A DNA stretch of 14,353 nucleotides from Firmicutes bacterium UBA2530 (GCA_002340985.1 DDNC01000004.1:3254-17606), one strand, 5' to 3'. Counted from the stretch's first letter, positions 1 through 6,151 are shown. A program made the numbers and translations. The notes: generated from the letters alone by a model not told the origin.

Positions 1-1512
1 GTCCATGACTTTGTCCTGTCCACGTAGAGCATAGCTCAGTATTGAATTGGCTATTGCCTGAGGGTCCTTTCCGGTAAGTGTTTCAAGATATCTGTCCAAC
101 GATTTTTTTTCGTCAAATGTTATTGAATCGGTTATTCCGTCGGAAACCATTATTACGATATCTCCAATTTCTATTTTCTTTTTAAATGAGCTGTATTCAA
201 AATTATCTACTATACCCATCGGCAGGCCTCTTCCCGATATTTTATCCACAGCCCTTCCGCTGATTATATAGGTTGGTGCTGCGCCTGCTTTGTAAAGTCT
301 CATTTCTCTCGAGCTATAATCTATTATGCTGAAATCCACCGTGACAAATCGCTCATCTCCAAGTTTAATCATCAGTATAGAATTCAGTGTCCTTAATATC
401 TGCTCCTCCGAAAAGTCAGTGTATAAAAACTTTGAAAGAAGATCTACAGCCCCGGTGCTCTCGTTATATGCCTCTTCTCCTGAACCCGTACCATCGCATA
501 GCACGGTATAATATCTGTCGGCTCTTCCCGCATGTGCGAAGCTGTCTCCGGAAACCTCGCTTCCATCCTTTACCGCTGTGGCACTGTATGTCCTTATCTT
601 TACTCTTTTTATGCTCTTGAATTTCAGGACATAATAATTTTGTGAAGGGATAACCCAATCGGTGCATTTAAGCCTTACACCGCATACATTACGCACAATT
701 AGCTCCACAGCTCTCTTCGCCTCGTCACAGGTTCTCTCTGTTTTGACCGTAACGCTGAGAACGGTTGAATCCTTGTCCGGTGACAAAACCTCAAAGAATT
801 TAACCTGCATATTCTGCCACAGAAGCTGCTCCTTGATTTTGAGCTTCGCCTTGTCTGTAAAGATGTTTAAATATTTTGCTTTTCTGTAATCATCGATATT
901 TTTTATTTGCCTTTCCTCCGGCTTTTTTATGGAGGATTGTCCCGCAATGGCTGCTTCTTCGCTCATGGTTTTCCGTTTTTCTCTCTTAGCTCGGTGTACG
1001 CTTCCTTTTTTTACACCGGATTTTATGAGCCTTATTCTTTTTACCCCCTCATTTGCCAGAACTGTTGCGCTGAAAACAAATATTGTTTCAAATACTATGA
1101 GCATCAATCCATTAATATTGAATCCGTCTGTCAGAAGTATGGTTAATTTTGAAATCAGTAGAACAACCGACGCATATCCTGCCACAACGAGAATTGATTT
1201 TTTCTCTTCTTTGAAATTCAAAAAATAAGCGTAGACGGCAATCAGCATTATTACATACACAAAATTAAGCTGGACTGTGAGCACCGCAGCGACCACCGCT
1301 GCCAGCATGGCTGCCGAAGGCCCCACTGCGTAGCAGTACGAACACAGTATTACAATTGCAAAGGGAAATATTTCATCGATTATATTTTGCCTGGCAATAA
1401 AAAAGCACACCGCAAAAACCAGCCAGTTTTCTCTAATGTGCCTGAGCTCCTTTTTAAAAATTTCACTGAAAATGCTTAAATCGTATTTTTTCTCATTTGT
1501 TTTACCAATCAT
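1..1512 (-). CDS. spoIIE: Stage II sporulation protein E (SpoIIE-like PP2C phosphatase), 3' end outside window
   Basis: In B. subtilis SpoIIE is the membrane serine phosphatase that dephosphorylates SpoIIAA to release sigma-F in the forespore, and it also acts at the polar septum. Translating from the ATG at 1512 gives 504 open codons to the window edge. About six hydrophobic segments lie between residues 30 and 152, then a basic linker (about 160-185), a soluble middle part, and a PP2C/SpoIIE catalytic domain from about residue 315. Metal-binding motifs are visible: VLCDGTGSGE (D340, G341) and VSDGITDS (D458, D462), as well as the family segment GRGLPMGIV. A purine-rich RBS (GGGGTGG, 1518-1524) precedes the start. 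It is the last visible gene of the yabP-yabQ-divIC-spoIIE run. The membrane and regulatory parts are much shorter than in Bacillus SpoIIE (827 residues, ten membrane spans). The C-terminus is cut by the window edge. Confidence 0.93.
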   Translation of the reverse strand, partial: MIGKTNEKKYDLSIFSEIFKKELRHIRENWLVFAVCFFIARQNIIDEIFPFAIVILCSYCYAVGPSAAMLAAVVAAVLTVQLNFVYVIMLIAVYAYFLNFKEEKKSILVVAGYASVVLLISKLTILLTDGFNINGLMLIVFETIFVFSATVLANEGVKRIRLIKSGVKKGSVHRAKREKRKTMSEEAAIAGQSSIKKPEERQIKNIDDYRKAKYLNIFTDKAKLKIKEQLLWQNMQVKFFEVLSPDKDSTVLSVTVKTERTCDEAKRAVELIVRNVCGVRLKCTDWVIPSQNYYVLKFKSIKRVKIRTYSATAVKDGSEVSGDSFAHAGRADRYYTVLCDGTGSGEEAYNESTGAVDLLSKFLYTDFSEEQILRTLNSILMIKLGDERFVTVDFSIIDYSSREMRLYKAGAAPTYIISGRAVDKISGRGLPMGIVDNFEYSSFKKKIEIGDIVIMVSDGITDSITFDEKKSLDRYLETLTGKDPQAIANSILSYALRGQDKVMD

Positions 1513-1533
1513 AATTTCCACCCCTTCACATAT

Positions 1534-1568
1534 ATGGTAGCAGAAACTGATTGTAAAATGCTGTCAAA
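1534..1568 (-). promoter_or_regulatory. Possible Spo0A-controlled spoIIE promoter with long spacer
   Basis: On the minus strand a perfect TTGACA (1562-1567) is followed after 22 bases by TACCAT (1534-1539). On the opposite strand TGTCAAA (1562-1568), one mismatch from the Spo0A box TGTCGAA, overlaps the -35. A weaker TGTAAAA (1552-1558) lies exactly 10 bases away. Known Spo0A-activated sigma-A promoters of spoIIE and spoIIG in B. subtilis have 21-22 base spacers and 0A boxes over the -35, so the layout fits. The function is inferred. Confidence 0.5.
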
Positions 1569-1582
1569 CTTTGTGTATTATT

Positions 1583-2128
1583 TTAGTTTTCCAAATCTTC
1601 TTTTGAACCTATTCCCTGAATAAGCTTGTTGTCATTTTTATTTTTATCTATGTATATGATTTCATTTGGCTTAACCATTTTATACTGGTCCCGGGCTATT
1701 TTTTCTATAAGCTCCATAAGTGCTTCCTCATCATTCATCTTCTCCACATCTTCCTTGAGCTCTCCTGCCTTCTTTGCAACCTCGGCCTTCTCCGCATTTT
1801 TCTGCTCTATTGACTTGTTAAGATCGTTAAGCATCTGGTATTGATTAAATGCGGTGTATGCAAAATATAAAACAAAAACTGAAAACAGGAAATTAATGAC
1901 ATTGAATTTTCTTTTTTTCTTTTTTGGAGCAGCCGCCTCGAACTTCTGCTGGAATTTCTGCTGTCTTCTTAGCTCTTTTATTTCTTTTTCCTGTCTTCTG
2001 AAATCATCGTTGTTTATTTTTTTCTTCAAGGCTATTATTTTTTGTTCTTCGTTCAAGTTGCTTTGCTCCTTTCTTCTTCTTTTGTTTTGTCCGACGCCTG
2101 TTCCTCTTACGGACATTATTTCTTTCAT
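1583..2128 (-). CDS. divIC: Septum formation initiator, DivIC/FtsB family
   Basis: DivIC/FtsB proteins are bitopic membrane proteins that form a coiled-coil complex with FtsL and DivIB/FtsQ in the division septum. The 181-residue product has a charged cytoplasmic N-terminus (1-74, very rich in Lys, Arg, Glu and Gln), one membrane segment (about 76-97), and an external coiled coil (about 98-145). It ends in the family signature IEKIARDQYKMVKPNEIIYI (141-160). Gene order after yabQ agrees with divIC in Bacillus. The start at 2128 has a good RBS (AGAGG, 7 bases upstream), which puts the first 41 codons inside the end of yabQ in another frame. The cytoplasmic extension makes it longer than typical family members (about 100-130 residues). 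Met5 is an alternative start but has no better RBS. Confidence 0.88.
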   Translation of the reverse strand: MKEIMSVRGTGVGQNKRRRKEQSNLNEEQKIIALKKKINNDDFRRQEKEIKELRRQQKFQQKFEAAAPKKKKRKFNVINFLFSVFVLYFAYTAFNQYQMLNDLNKSIEQKNAEKAEVAKKAGELKEDVEKMNDEEALMELIEKIARDQYKMVKPNEIIYIDKNKNDNKLIQGIGSKEDLEN

Positions 2129-2627
2129 TATATACCCTCTTGCGGTTTTTTAAAACCTTTTTAACTCTGAATTTGAAAAACTTGTATTTTTTTTTCGCTT
2201 TATTTTTAGCTTTTTCGTATCTTTGCCTGAAGGGGGCCAAAAATATCTTCATCTGCTTAACAATGTACCTGAATGGTCCTATAAGCACTCTGATGACTTT
2301 TTTTACAGCTTTAATAACTGCATCTGCAGTATAAATCATAGCTCTTAATATATATCGGCTTATACCGTAAAAATATAACAGCGCTCCCGCCATAAATCCC
2401 ATAAGAATAAAAAATCTCACGCTGCCGTAGCTTAAATCGAATATGAGCTCGACCCCTATGTAAATACTTATTACCCAATAAACAACATCACCTATTGCAG
2501 TGCCTAATCTGCGCAATTTCACATAATGCCTGAAGAATCTGTATATGTCCCACATGAAACCGAGGAGCATCCCCCCCATAACCGATACCGCAAGCATGTA
2601 TTCTTGAGAGTAAGGTAAATAATCCAT
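2004..2627 (-). CDS. yabQ: Spore cortex biosynthesis protein YabQ
   Basis: YabQ is a sigma-E-dependent membrane protein of the mother cell needed for spore cortex formation in B. subtilis. The 207-residue product has hydrophobic segments near 11-31, 45-65 and 70-90, with the family-typical GMLLGFMWDIYR (19-30) and GDVVYWVI (46-53). It then has a long C-terminal tail extremely rich in Lys and Arg (about 105-207). It starts 6 bases after the yabP stop, so the two are surely co-transcribed. The last 41 codons overlap the start of divIC in a different frame. The end of the tail is low in complexity, and might be an accidental extension after loss of an earlier stop. Confidence 0.9.
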   Translation of the reverse strand: MDYLPYSQEYMLAVSVMGGMLLGFMWDIYRFFRHYVKLRRLGTAIGDVVYWVISIYIGVELIFDLSYGSVRFFILMGFMAGALLYFYGISRYILRAMIYTADAVIKAVKKVIRVLIGPFRYIVKQMKIFLAPFRQRYEKAKNKAKKKYKFFKFRVKKVLKNRKRVYNERNNVRKRNRRRTKQKKKKGAKQLERRTKNNSLEEKNKQR

Positions 2628-2633
2628 AGTACC

Positions 2634-2906
2634 CTACTTAAACAATTTTTTCATAAGGCTTGTTTTTTCTCTTGTTCCTCCATGCTCCGAATACACGAGA
2701 GAGTTTATAGTTCCTTTTACAACTAATTTTCCTTCTTCTACATTCAGCTTGCTAATGCTTAAATTTTCTCCCTTTATATCCAGTCTTCCATTGCTTGTTA
2801 TCAAAACAACTGTTTCGTCATTGAAACTATCCACATTTTCCACACCTGTGACATTTAGAACTCCTCTGTTTTCAAGCACTAAGCTCTGCAATATTTTTTC
2901 ATCCAT
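2634..2906 (-). CDS. yabP: Sporulation protein YabP (YabP/YqfC family)
   Basis: YabP is a small mother-cell protein linked with spore cortex assembly, made with YabQ under sigma-E in Bacillus. The 90-residue product shows the whole family pattern: LVLENRGVLNVTGVENVDSF (9-28), ETVVLITSNGRLDIKGENL (31-49), then a second beta-rich half with SKLNVEEGKLVVKG (52-65) and INSLVYSE (67-74). It is first in the minus-strand cluster, with a strong RBS (GGGGGA, 5-6 bases before the ATG) and a sigma-E-like promoter upstream. Length is normal for the family. The molecular activity is unknown. Confidence 0.93.
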   Translation of the reverse strand: MDEKILQSLVLENRGVLNVTGVENVDSFNDETVVLITSNGRLDIKGENLSISKLNVEEGKLVVKGTINSLVYSEHGGTREKTSLMKKLFK

Positions 2907-2944
2907 AAAATCCCCCCGTGTGAAGCTTCAATCTTTATATTTAA

Positions 2945-2972
2945 AGTATATGAATGGCTTGTGCAGATATGA
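2945..2972 (-). promoter_or_regulatory. Putative sigma-E promoter of yabP-yabQ
   Basis: On the minus strand TCATATC (2966-2972) and CATATACT (2945-2952) are 13 bases apart. This is close to the sigma-E consensus (KMATATT, 14-15 bases, CATACANT). The predicted RNA start falls about 30 bases before the yabP ATG. Sigma-E control of yabPQ is known in B. subtilis, so context supports the match. The spacer is one base short of the usual range. Confidence 0.45.
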
Positions 2973-2989
2973 ATAAAATGTCATAAATA

Positions 2990-3024
2990 TGCCGGGCTGA
3001 GTCAATACTGACCGCCGCCCGGCA
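2990..3024 (-). terminator. Hairpin after the comK-like gene
   Basis: Inverted repeat TGCCGGGC (2990-2997) / GCCCGGCA (3017-3024), with a nested GTCA-ATAC-TGAC stem (3001-3012). On the minus strand it lies just after the comK-like stop at 3031 and is followed by a moderately T-rich TATTTATGACATTTTATT. It is probably an intrinsic terminator, separating the comK-like unit from yabP. The T-run is imperfect. Confidence 0.6.
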
Positions 3025-3030
3025 ATGCAC

Positions 3031-3543
3031 TTACAGTTTATGCTTTTCCATGTAAATGCCTCTTGCAAGTTTTCCGTGAAGTATACTTTTCTTGAGAGAT
3101 TTAAGGCTTTGTCTGGTCTGAATGATTTGTCCCGAATTCATCAGTATCGAAGCCCTGCCACTCTCATTATAAATCTGCTTCACAGCGCTTAAATCCACAT
3201 ATCCGTAAGCAGCATCGTGCTTAAATAAAGGCTTTCTGAAGTTCACATAAATAAATACCCTGGTTTCATTTATTACAACCGGTACCCTGTTTGTTATACC
3301 GAGCTCGTTTCCATAATTTATCCTGTTATGGTAAAGGCTTATATTGTAGTAATCCGCCATCCTTTTTTTACAGGTCTCAACAGTTGCACTTTCTATAAAA
3401 GAGGCCTCCGCAGTAACTATTTCAGTACAGTTTCCCCTGTCTTTTACATAAACAGGTAGCATAGCCTCAATTTCGTTGAATTTTAAATTATTTTTCATAT
3501 TATACAAACCCTTTTGCCGAAAATTACATTGAAATTCCGGCAT
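3031..3543 (-). CDS. ComK-family transcription regulator
   Basis: ComK is the competence master activator in Bacillus and binds paired AT-rich boxes. This 170-residue protein has a ComK-like layout: an N-terminal strand region (24-60), a GITNRVPVVINETRVFIYV segment (82-100, compare the PIMVDPSNQIFLFPT stretch of B. subtilis ComK), an aromatic turn AYGYVDLSAVKQIYN (112-126), then ILMNSGQIIQ (133-142) and a Ser/Leu-rich helix QSLKSLKKSI (145-154). Length is near that of ComK (192). It starts 110 bases from a divergent sigma-factor gene, so the two share a control region. The ATG at 3543 has an AGGA 9 bases upstream. Met16 (3498) has a poorer RBS. A LytTR domain was considered because of the C-terminal pattern, but the whole-length match to ComK is better. 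No DNA-binding or competence role can be proven from sequence. Confidence 0.7.
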   Translation of the reverse strand: MPEFQCNFRQKGLYNMKNNLKFNEIEAMLPVYVKDRGNCTEIVTAEASFIESATVETCKKRMADYYNISLYHNRINYGNELGITNRVPVVINETRVFIYVNFRKPLFKHDAAYGYVDLSAVKQIYNESGRASILMNSGQIIQTRQSLKSLKKSILHGKLARGIYMEKHKL

Positions 3544-3599
3544 AATATTTTTTCCTGAAATCTATCGGAGTCACTGCGCAATCCATGTGCTTTCCTATT

Positions 3600-3628
3600 T
3601 TTACAATTTCAAGCTTCATAATTATAAT
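3600..3628 (+). promoter_or_regulatory. Sigma-A type promoter of the sigma-factor gene
   Basis: TTTACA (3600-3605), a 17-base spacer, and a perfect TATAAT (3623-3628). RNA would begin near 3635, just upstream of the RBS AGGAGG (3641-3646) and the ATG at 3654. This position rules out the upstream in-frame ATG at 3585 as the translation start. Confidence 0.7.
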
Positions 3629-3653
3629 TAAACAAAAACAAGGAGGAATTGCC

Positions 3654-4229
3654 ATGATCTCTGATATTAATTATATTATTCAGATGTCGCTAAATGGGGA
3701 CAAGAAATGTCAAGAAATTTTGCTTGAAACAATAAGTCCTTTAATATATAAGAATATTTACCTTTACTGGGAGCCTTCGGATCCAATCACCGAGGATCTT
3801 GCACAGGAGGGATATGAATTTGTTTTAAGGTCTCTGGATGAATACGATCCTGAGCAGAATGTTCACTTTCTGCATTATATAAAAATTAAAATTATATTTT
3901 TCTATAAAAATCAATACAGGAGCTCAAAGAAGTCCAGAAAAGAAATAAGCCTTTCCAACGATGAGTTTTTTTCTGAATATCTAATCCACGAATCGGACAA
4001 TTCTCAGTGTGCACTGGATAAAATAATTTCAGAAGAAAGTGCGGACGAGCTGCGCAAAAATATAGACAGGCTTACCGCATATGATCGTGAAATTATTTAT
4101 CTGTACTATTATGAGCTCATTCCCCTACACGAAATATCTAAGCTTCTCAACATTCCCTACAGCACTGCAGGGGGAAGAAAGCAGCATGCAATAAAAAAAC
4201 TTAGAAAGTATCTGAAAGCTAAAAAATAA
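3654..4229 (+). CDS. Small sigma-70 family RNA polymerase sigma factor
   Basis: The 191-residue product has a sigma-2-like region (about 28-85: DLAQEGYEFVLRSLDEYDP and an aromatic/basic helix KIKIIFFYKNQYRSSKK). A linker follows, then a sigma-4 helix-turn-helix near the C-terminus (about 138-187: LTAYDREIIYLYYYE, HEISKLLNIPYSTAGGRKQH). Such two-domain factors redirect RNA polymerase to special promoters. The ATG at 3654 was chosen because it has a perfect RBS (AGGAGG, 7 bases upstream) and follows a strong promoter, while an in-frame ATG at 3585 lies before the -35. It is transcribed away from the comK-like gene. No anti-sigma gene is next to it. In region 2 it does not closely resemble classic ECF or SigF/G factors. 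It could belong to the clostridial TcdR-like or SigH/ComX-like groups, and the target promoters are unknown. Confidence 0.85.
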   Translation: MISDINYIIQMSLNGDKKCQEILLETISPLIYKNIYLYWEPSDPITEDLAQEGYEFVLRSLDEYDPEQNVHFLHYIKIKIIFFYKNQYRSSKKSRKEISLSNDEFFSEYLIHESDNSQCALDKIISEESADELRKNIDRLTAYDREIIYLYYYELIPLHEISKLLNIPYSTAGGRKQHAIKKLRKYLKAKK

Positions 4230-4261
4230 CCCTACACCCATCTATGTGCCAATATTGCCTG

Positions 4262-4290
4262 TTTAAAAATTTTCATTCTTATGCTAAAAT
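4262..4290 (+). promoter_or_regulatory. Promoter of the EamA transporter gene
   Basis: TTTAAA (4262-4267), 17 bases, TAAAAT (4285-4290), with an extended -10 TG at 4282-4283. It lies 46 bases before the ATG at 4337. Confidence 0.55.
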
Positions 4291-4336
4291 AGATATAGTG
4301 AAATCATAATTATTATATTTACATGGGAGAATTAAA

Positions 4337-5230
4337 ATGAAAACAAGAGAAGTAAAATCAGTGCTCATACTGCTTTTGACGGCAGCCATATGGGGACTTG
4401 CGTTTGTTGCCCAAAGGGTGGGTGTGCAGTATGTTGGAGCATTCACATTTAACGGTGTGCGATTCGCTCTGGGAAGTATTTCTTTGCTGCCCGTAATTTA
4501 TTTTTTCAGCAGAAATAAAAATCCTCAAGATGGCGACTTTGAGGAAGCCGATTTAAAAACAACCGTTAAATCAGGGATACTTGCTGGGAGTGTATTGTTT
4601 ATAGCGGCATCTCTTCAGCAGTACGGACTAATATATACAACAGCGGCTAAAGCGGGCTTCATAACTAGCCTGTACATTGTATTGGTACCTGTTCTCGGCA
4701 TATTCTTAAAGCAAAAAACACATGTTACTACATGGATAGGTGCCGTAATAGCTGTTGTTGGTCTTTATCTCCTAAGCATAAATGAGAGCTTCACAATAGA
4801 ATTCGGAGATTTCCTTGAAGTAATAGGAGCGTTTTTCTGGGCAATTCACATTCAGCTCATAGGAAGATTTGTGAAAAATGTTGATGCAATTAAACTTTCC
4901 AGCATTCAATTTGCCACATGTTCGGTACTAAGCATGGTAGTTGCGCTCATATATGAGGATATAACTATGATCGGATTGTCAGCTGCTCTTGTTCCGATTT
5001 TTTACGGTGGGGTTATGTCCGCAGGAGTTGCATATACGCTTCAGGCGGTGGGACAAAAGGGTGCAAAGCCTTCACATGCAGCAATAGCACTGAGCATGGA
5101 ATCTGTATTTGCTGCCATAGGCGGAGCAATTATGCTTGAGGAAATACTTCCTGTAAAGGGATATGCTGGCTGTGCCTTAATGCTTTTGGGAATGCTCATA
5201 GCACAATCAGAGAATCTCAAAAAATCTTAA
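4337..5230 (+). CDS. EamA/DMT-superfamily permease
   Basis: This is an inner-membrane protein of the drug/metabolite transporter superfamily, whose members usually export amino acids, nucleotides or other metabolites. The 297 residues form about ten hydrophobic helices as two EamA repeats. The first repeat begins at LLLTAAIWGLAFVAQRVGV (12-30) and ends near 147. The second begins at about 158 (FLEVIGAFFWAIHIQLIGRF) and ends with the signature SMESVFAAIGGAIMLEE (253-269). Length and topology are normal for the family. It has its own promoter and a strong terminator, so it is a single-gene unit. A good RBS (GGGAGA) precedes the ATG. The substrate cannot be read from sequence. Confidence 0.92.
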   Translation: MKTREVKSVLILLLTAAIWGLAFVAQRVGVQYVGAFTFNGVRFALGSISLLPVIYFFSRNKNPQDGDFEEADLKTTVKSGILAGSVLFIAASLQQYGLIYTTAAKAGFITSLYIVLVPVLGIFLKQKTHVTTWIGAVIAVVGLYLLSINESFTIEFGDFLEVIGAFFWAIHIQLIGRFVKNVDAIKLSSIQFATCSVLSMVVALIYEDITMIGLSAALVPIFYGGVMSAGVAYTLQAVGQKGAKPSHAAIALSMESVFAAIGGAIMLEEILPVKGYAGCALMLLGMLIAQSENLKKS

Positions 5231-5247
5231 ATATTGCTCACATAATG

Positions 5248-5285
5248 TCCGTATAAACCTTTAAGGTTTGTACGGATTTTTTTTT
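5248..5285 (+). terminator. Intrinsic terminator of the EamA gene
   Basis: The stem TCCGTATAAACC (5248-5259) pairs with GGTTTGTACGGA (5265-5276) around a short TTTAA loop, with one T-G pair. Nine T residues follow (5277-5285). Confidence 0.9.
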
Positions 5286-5293
5286 AATGTTGT

Positions 5294-5321
5294 AACACTT
5301 TGATTGATGCAGAATATTATA
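5294..5321 (+). promoter_or_regulatory. Weak candidate promoter of the cysteine-rich gene (possibly sigma-K)
   Basis: AACA (5294-5297) and AATATTATA (5313-5321) differ by only the first base from the sigma-K -10 consensus CATANNNTA, with roughly the right spacing. A sigma-A reading (TTGTAA at 5290-5295 and a TATTAT at 5315-5320) has a 19-base spacer. Neither is strong. It is listed because a sporulation promoter would bear on what the downstream protein does. Confidence 0.25.
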
Positions 5322-5367
5322 TTATTAGGCTTGACCTTTAAAAAAATTTACAAGAAAAGGTGTTATT

Positions 5368-5778
5368 ATGTATTGCGGATCAAATAATGTAGCAGAATCA
5401 AACTGCAGAAGACCTAATCGTCCGGAAACCGGAAATCAGGGCGGAAGAAGATGTGACTGTGATTGTGTTTATGATTGTCTGTATGATTTATTGGAAGATG
5501 CTGTAGAAGAGGACAACAACAATAACTGTACCAACAACTGCAACTGCTGGAATAACTGCAATTGTTGGAATAACTGTAACTGCTGGAACAACTGCAACTG
5601 CTGGAACAACAGACCTGGCAACTGCCGTGACAATGTGCAGGGCGAAGGCGGAAGAAGATGCGACTGTAATTGTGTTTTTGAATGCTTGATTGAACTGCTT
5701 GAAGACGCTTTAGAGGAAGAAGACAATTGTGTAACAAGATGCGAAGAACACTGCATCAGGAAATGTCGAAGAGATTAA
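5368..5778 (+). CDS. Cysteine-rich repeat protein with duplicated module and four NNCNCW repeats, unknown function
   Basis: I do not recognise a named family. The 136-residue protein contains 24 cysteines (18%). Two similar modules flank the centre: GGRRCDCDCVYDCLYDLLED (25-44) and GGRRCDCNCVFECLIELLED (94-113), each followed by an acidic tail. Between them are four exact copies of NNCNCW (56-79). The C-terminus spaces cysteines four apart (121, 125, 129, 133), which would place them on one face of a helix. There is no signal peptide or membrane segment. An RBS (AAGGTG) precedes the ATG, a terminator follows, and codon use is normal, so it is a real gene. The composition suggests metal binding or disulfide cross-linking, as in some spore coat or exosporium proteins. 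That role is inferred only from composition and from the sporulating host. Confidence 0.85.
   Translation: MYCGSNNVAESNCRRPNRPETGNQGGRRCDCDCVYDCLYDLLEDAVEEDNNNNCTNNCNCWNNCNCWNNCNCWNNCNCWNNRPGNCRDNVQGEGGRRCDCNCVFECLIELLEDALEEEDNCVTRCEEHCIRKCRRD
5533..5604 (+). repeat. Four tandem 18-bp in-frame repeats (NNCNCW codons)
   Basis: Four 18-base units of the form AAYAAYTGYAAYTGYTGG, differing only at third codon positions (T/C). The synonymous drift with full protein conservation indicates that selection acts on the peptide repeat, not on the DNA. Confidence 0.93.
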
Positions 5779-5824
5779 TATAATAGGCTGCTTCCATAAG
5801 GATGTTTTCGGTTTTAAAAATTGG

Positions 5825-5854
5825 CCGTAGAACTTTCAAGTTCTACGGTTTTTT
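5825..5854 (+). terminator. Intrinsic terminator of the cysteine-rich gene
   Basis: A perfect 11-bp stem CCGTAGAACTT / AAGTTCTACGG (5825-5848) with a two-base centre is followed by TTTTTT (5849-5854). Confidence 0.9.
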
Positions 5855-5865
5855 GTCCTAAACGC

Positions 5866-5905
5866 AGTAAAAGAAAATGCCAGACAAATTATTTTGTCTG
5901 GCATT
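5866..5905 (-). terminator. Intrinsic terminator of the DUF1540 gene
   Basis: A perfect 13-bp inverted repeat AATGCCAGACAAA (5876-5888) / TTTGTCTGGCATT (5893-5905) with a four-base loop. On the minus strand it is followed by TTTTCTTTTA, giving a termination tract for the small gene ending at 5936. The plus-strand side is less T-rich. Confidence 0.8.
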
Positions 5906-5935
5906 CTCCTTGCTTAAATAGTTGCTTTTTTGTAT

Positions 5936-6106
5936 TTATGACATGCTGCTGTGATTACATGGCTTAAAAGTAGCACAGTCTGTTTCAGACGAACTCTTTG
6001 CATTTTTATGCTGAACTTCTATTTTCTGAGCGCTGCAGTGATCTCCCGTTGCATAATAATGACAGGTATTAACAACACATTTTACACCTGGATTATGATT
6101 TTCCAT
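5936..6106 (-). CDS. Small DUF1540-family cysteine-rich protein
   Basis: A 56-residue gene too short for many callers. It starts at ATG 6106 after a good RBS (AAGGTG, 5-6 bases upstream) and ends just before a perfect terminator. The product begins MENHNPGVKCVVNTCHYY and has the DUF1540 pattern: VKCVVNTCHYYATGDHCSAQ (8-27), then IEVQ (29-32), and a second half ETDCATFKP (41-49). Cysteines are at 10, 15, 24, 44 and 50, and the first four match the family's putative metal-binding set. DUF1540 proteins are common in spore-forming Firmicutes and have no established biochemical role. It converges on the cysteine-rich repeat gene. An AT-rich stretch with a quasi-palindrome lies upstream. Confidence 0.88.
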   Translation of the reverse strand: MENHNPGVKCVVNTCHYYATGDHCSAQKIEVQHKNAKSSSETDCATFKPCNHSSMS

Positions 6107-6151
6107 TTTCGCACCTTACCTTCCATATAATTTCTTATAGTTATAGTTTTG

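Noticed and set aside
326..1228. Several plus-strand ORFs of 60-99 codons
   Set aside because: They lie opposite the spoIIE-like coding frame, which carries clear phosphatase motifs; none has a convincing RBS or family match.
3031..3543. LytTR-domain regulator instead of ComK
   Set aside because: The C-terminal ILMNSGQ...SLKSLKK pattern resembles LytTR, but the expected basic ending is missing and the central segments fit ComK better over the full length.
3585..3653. Longer N-terminus for the sigma factor from the ATG at 3585
   Set aside because: A near-perfect promoter (3600-3628) and RBS AGGAGG (3641-3646) lie inside this stretch, so translation must begin at 3654.
5533..5604. CRISPR-like tandem repeat
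   Set aside because: The units are contiguous 18-base in-frame codons without spacers, so this is a peptide repeat.
5414..5756. Minus-strand ORFs rich in Ser, Cys, Gln and Leu opposite the cysteine-rich gene
   Set aside because: They are mirror images of a low-complexity repeat gene on the plus strand; no RBS and no terminator in that orientation.
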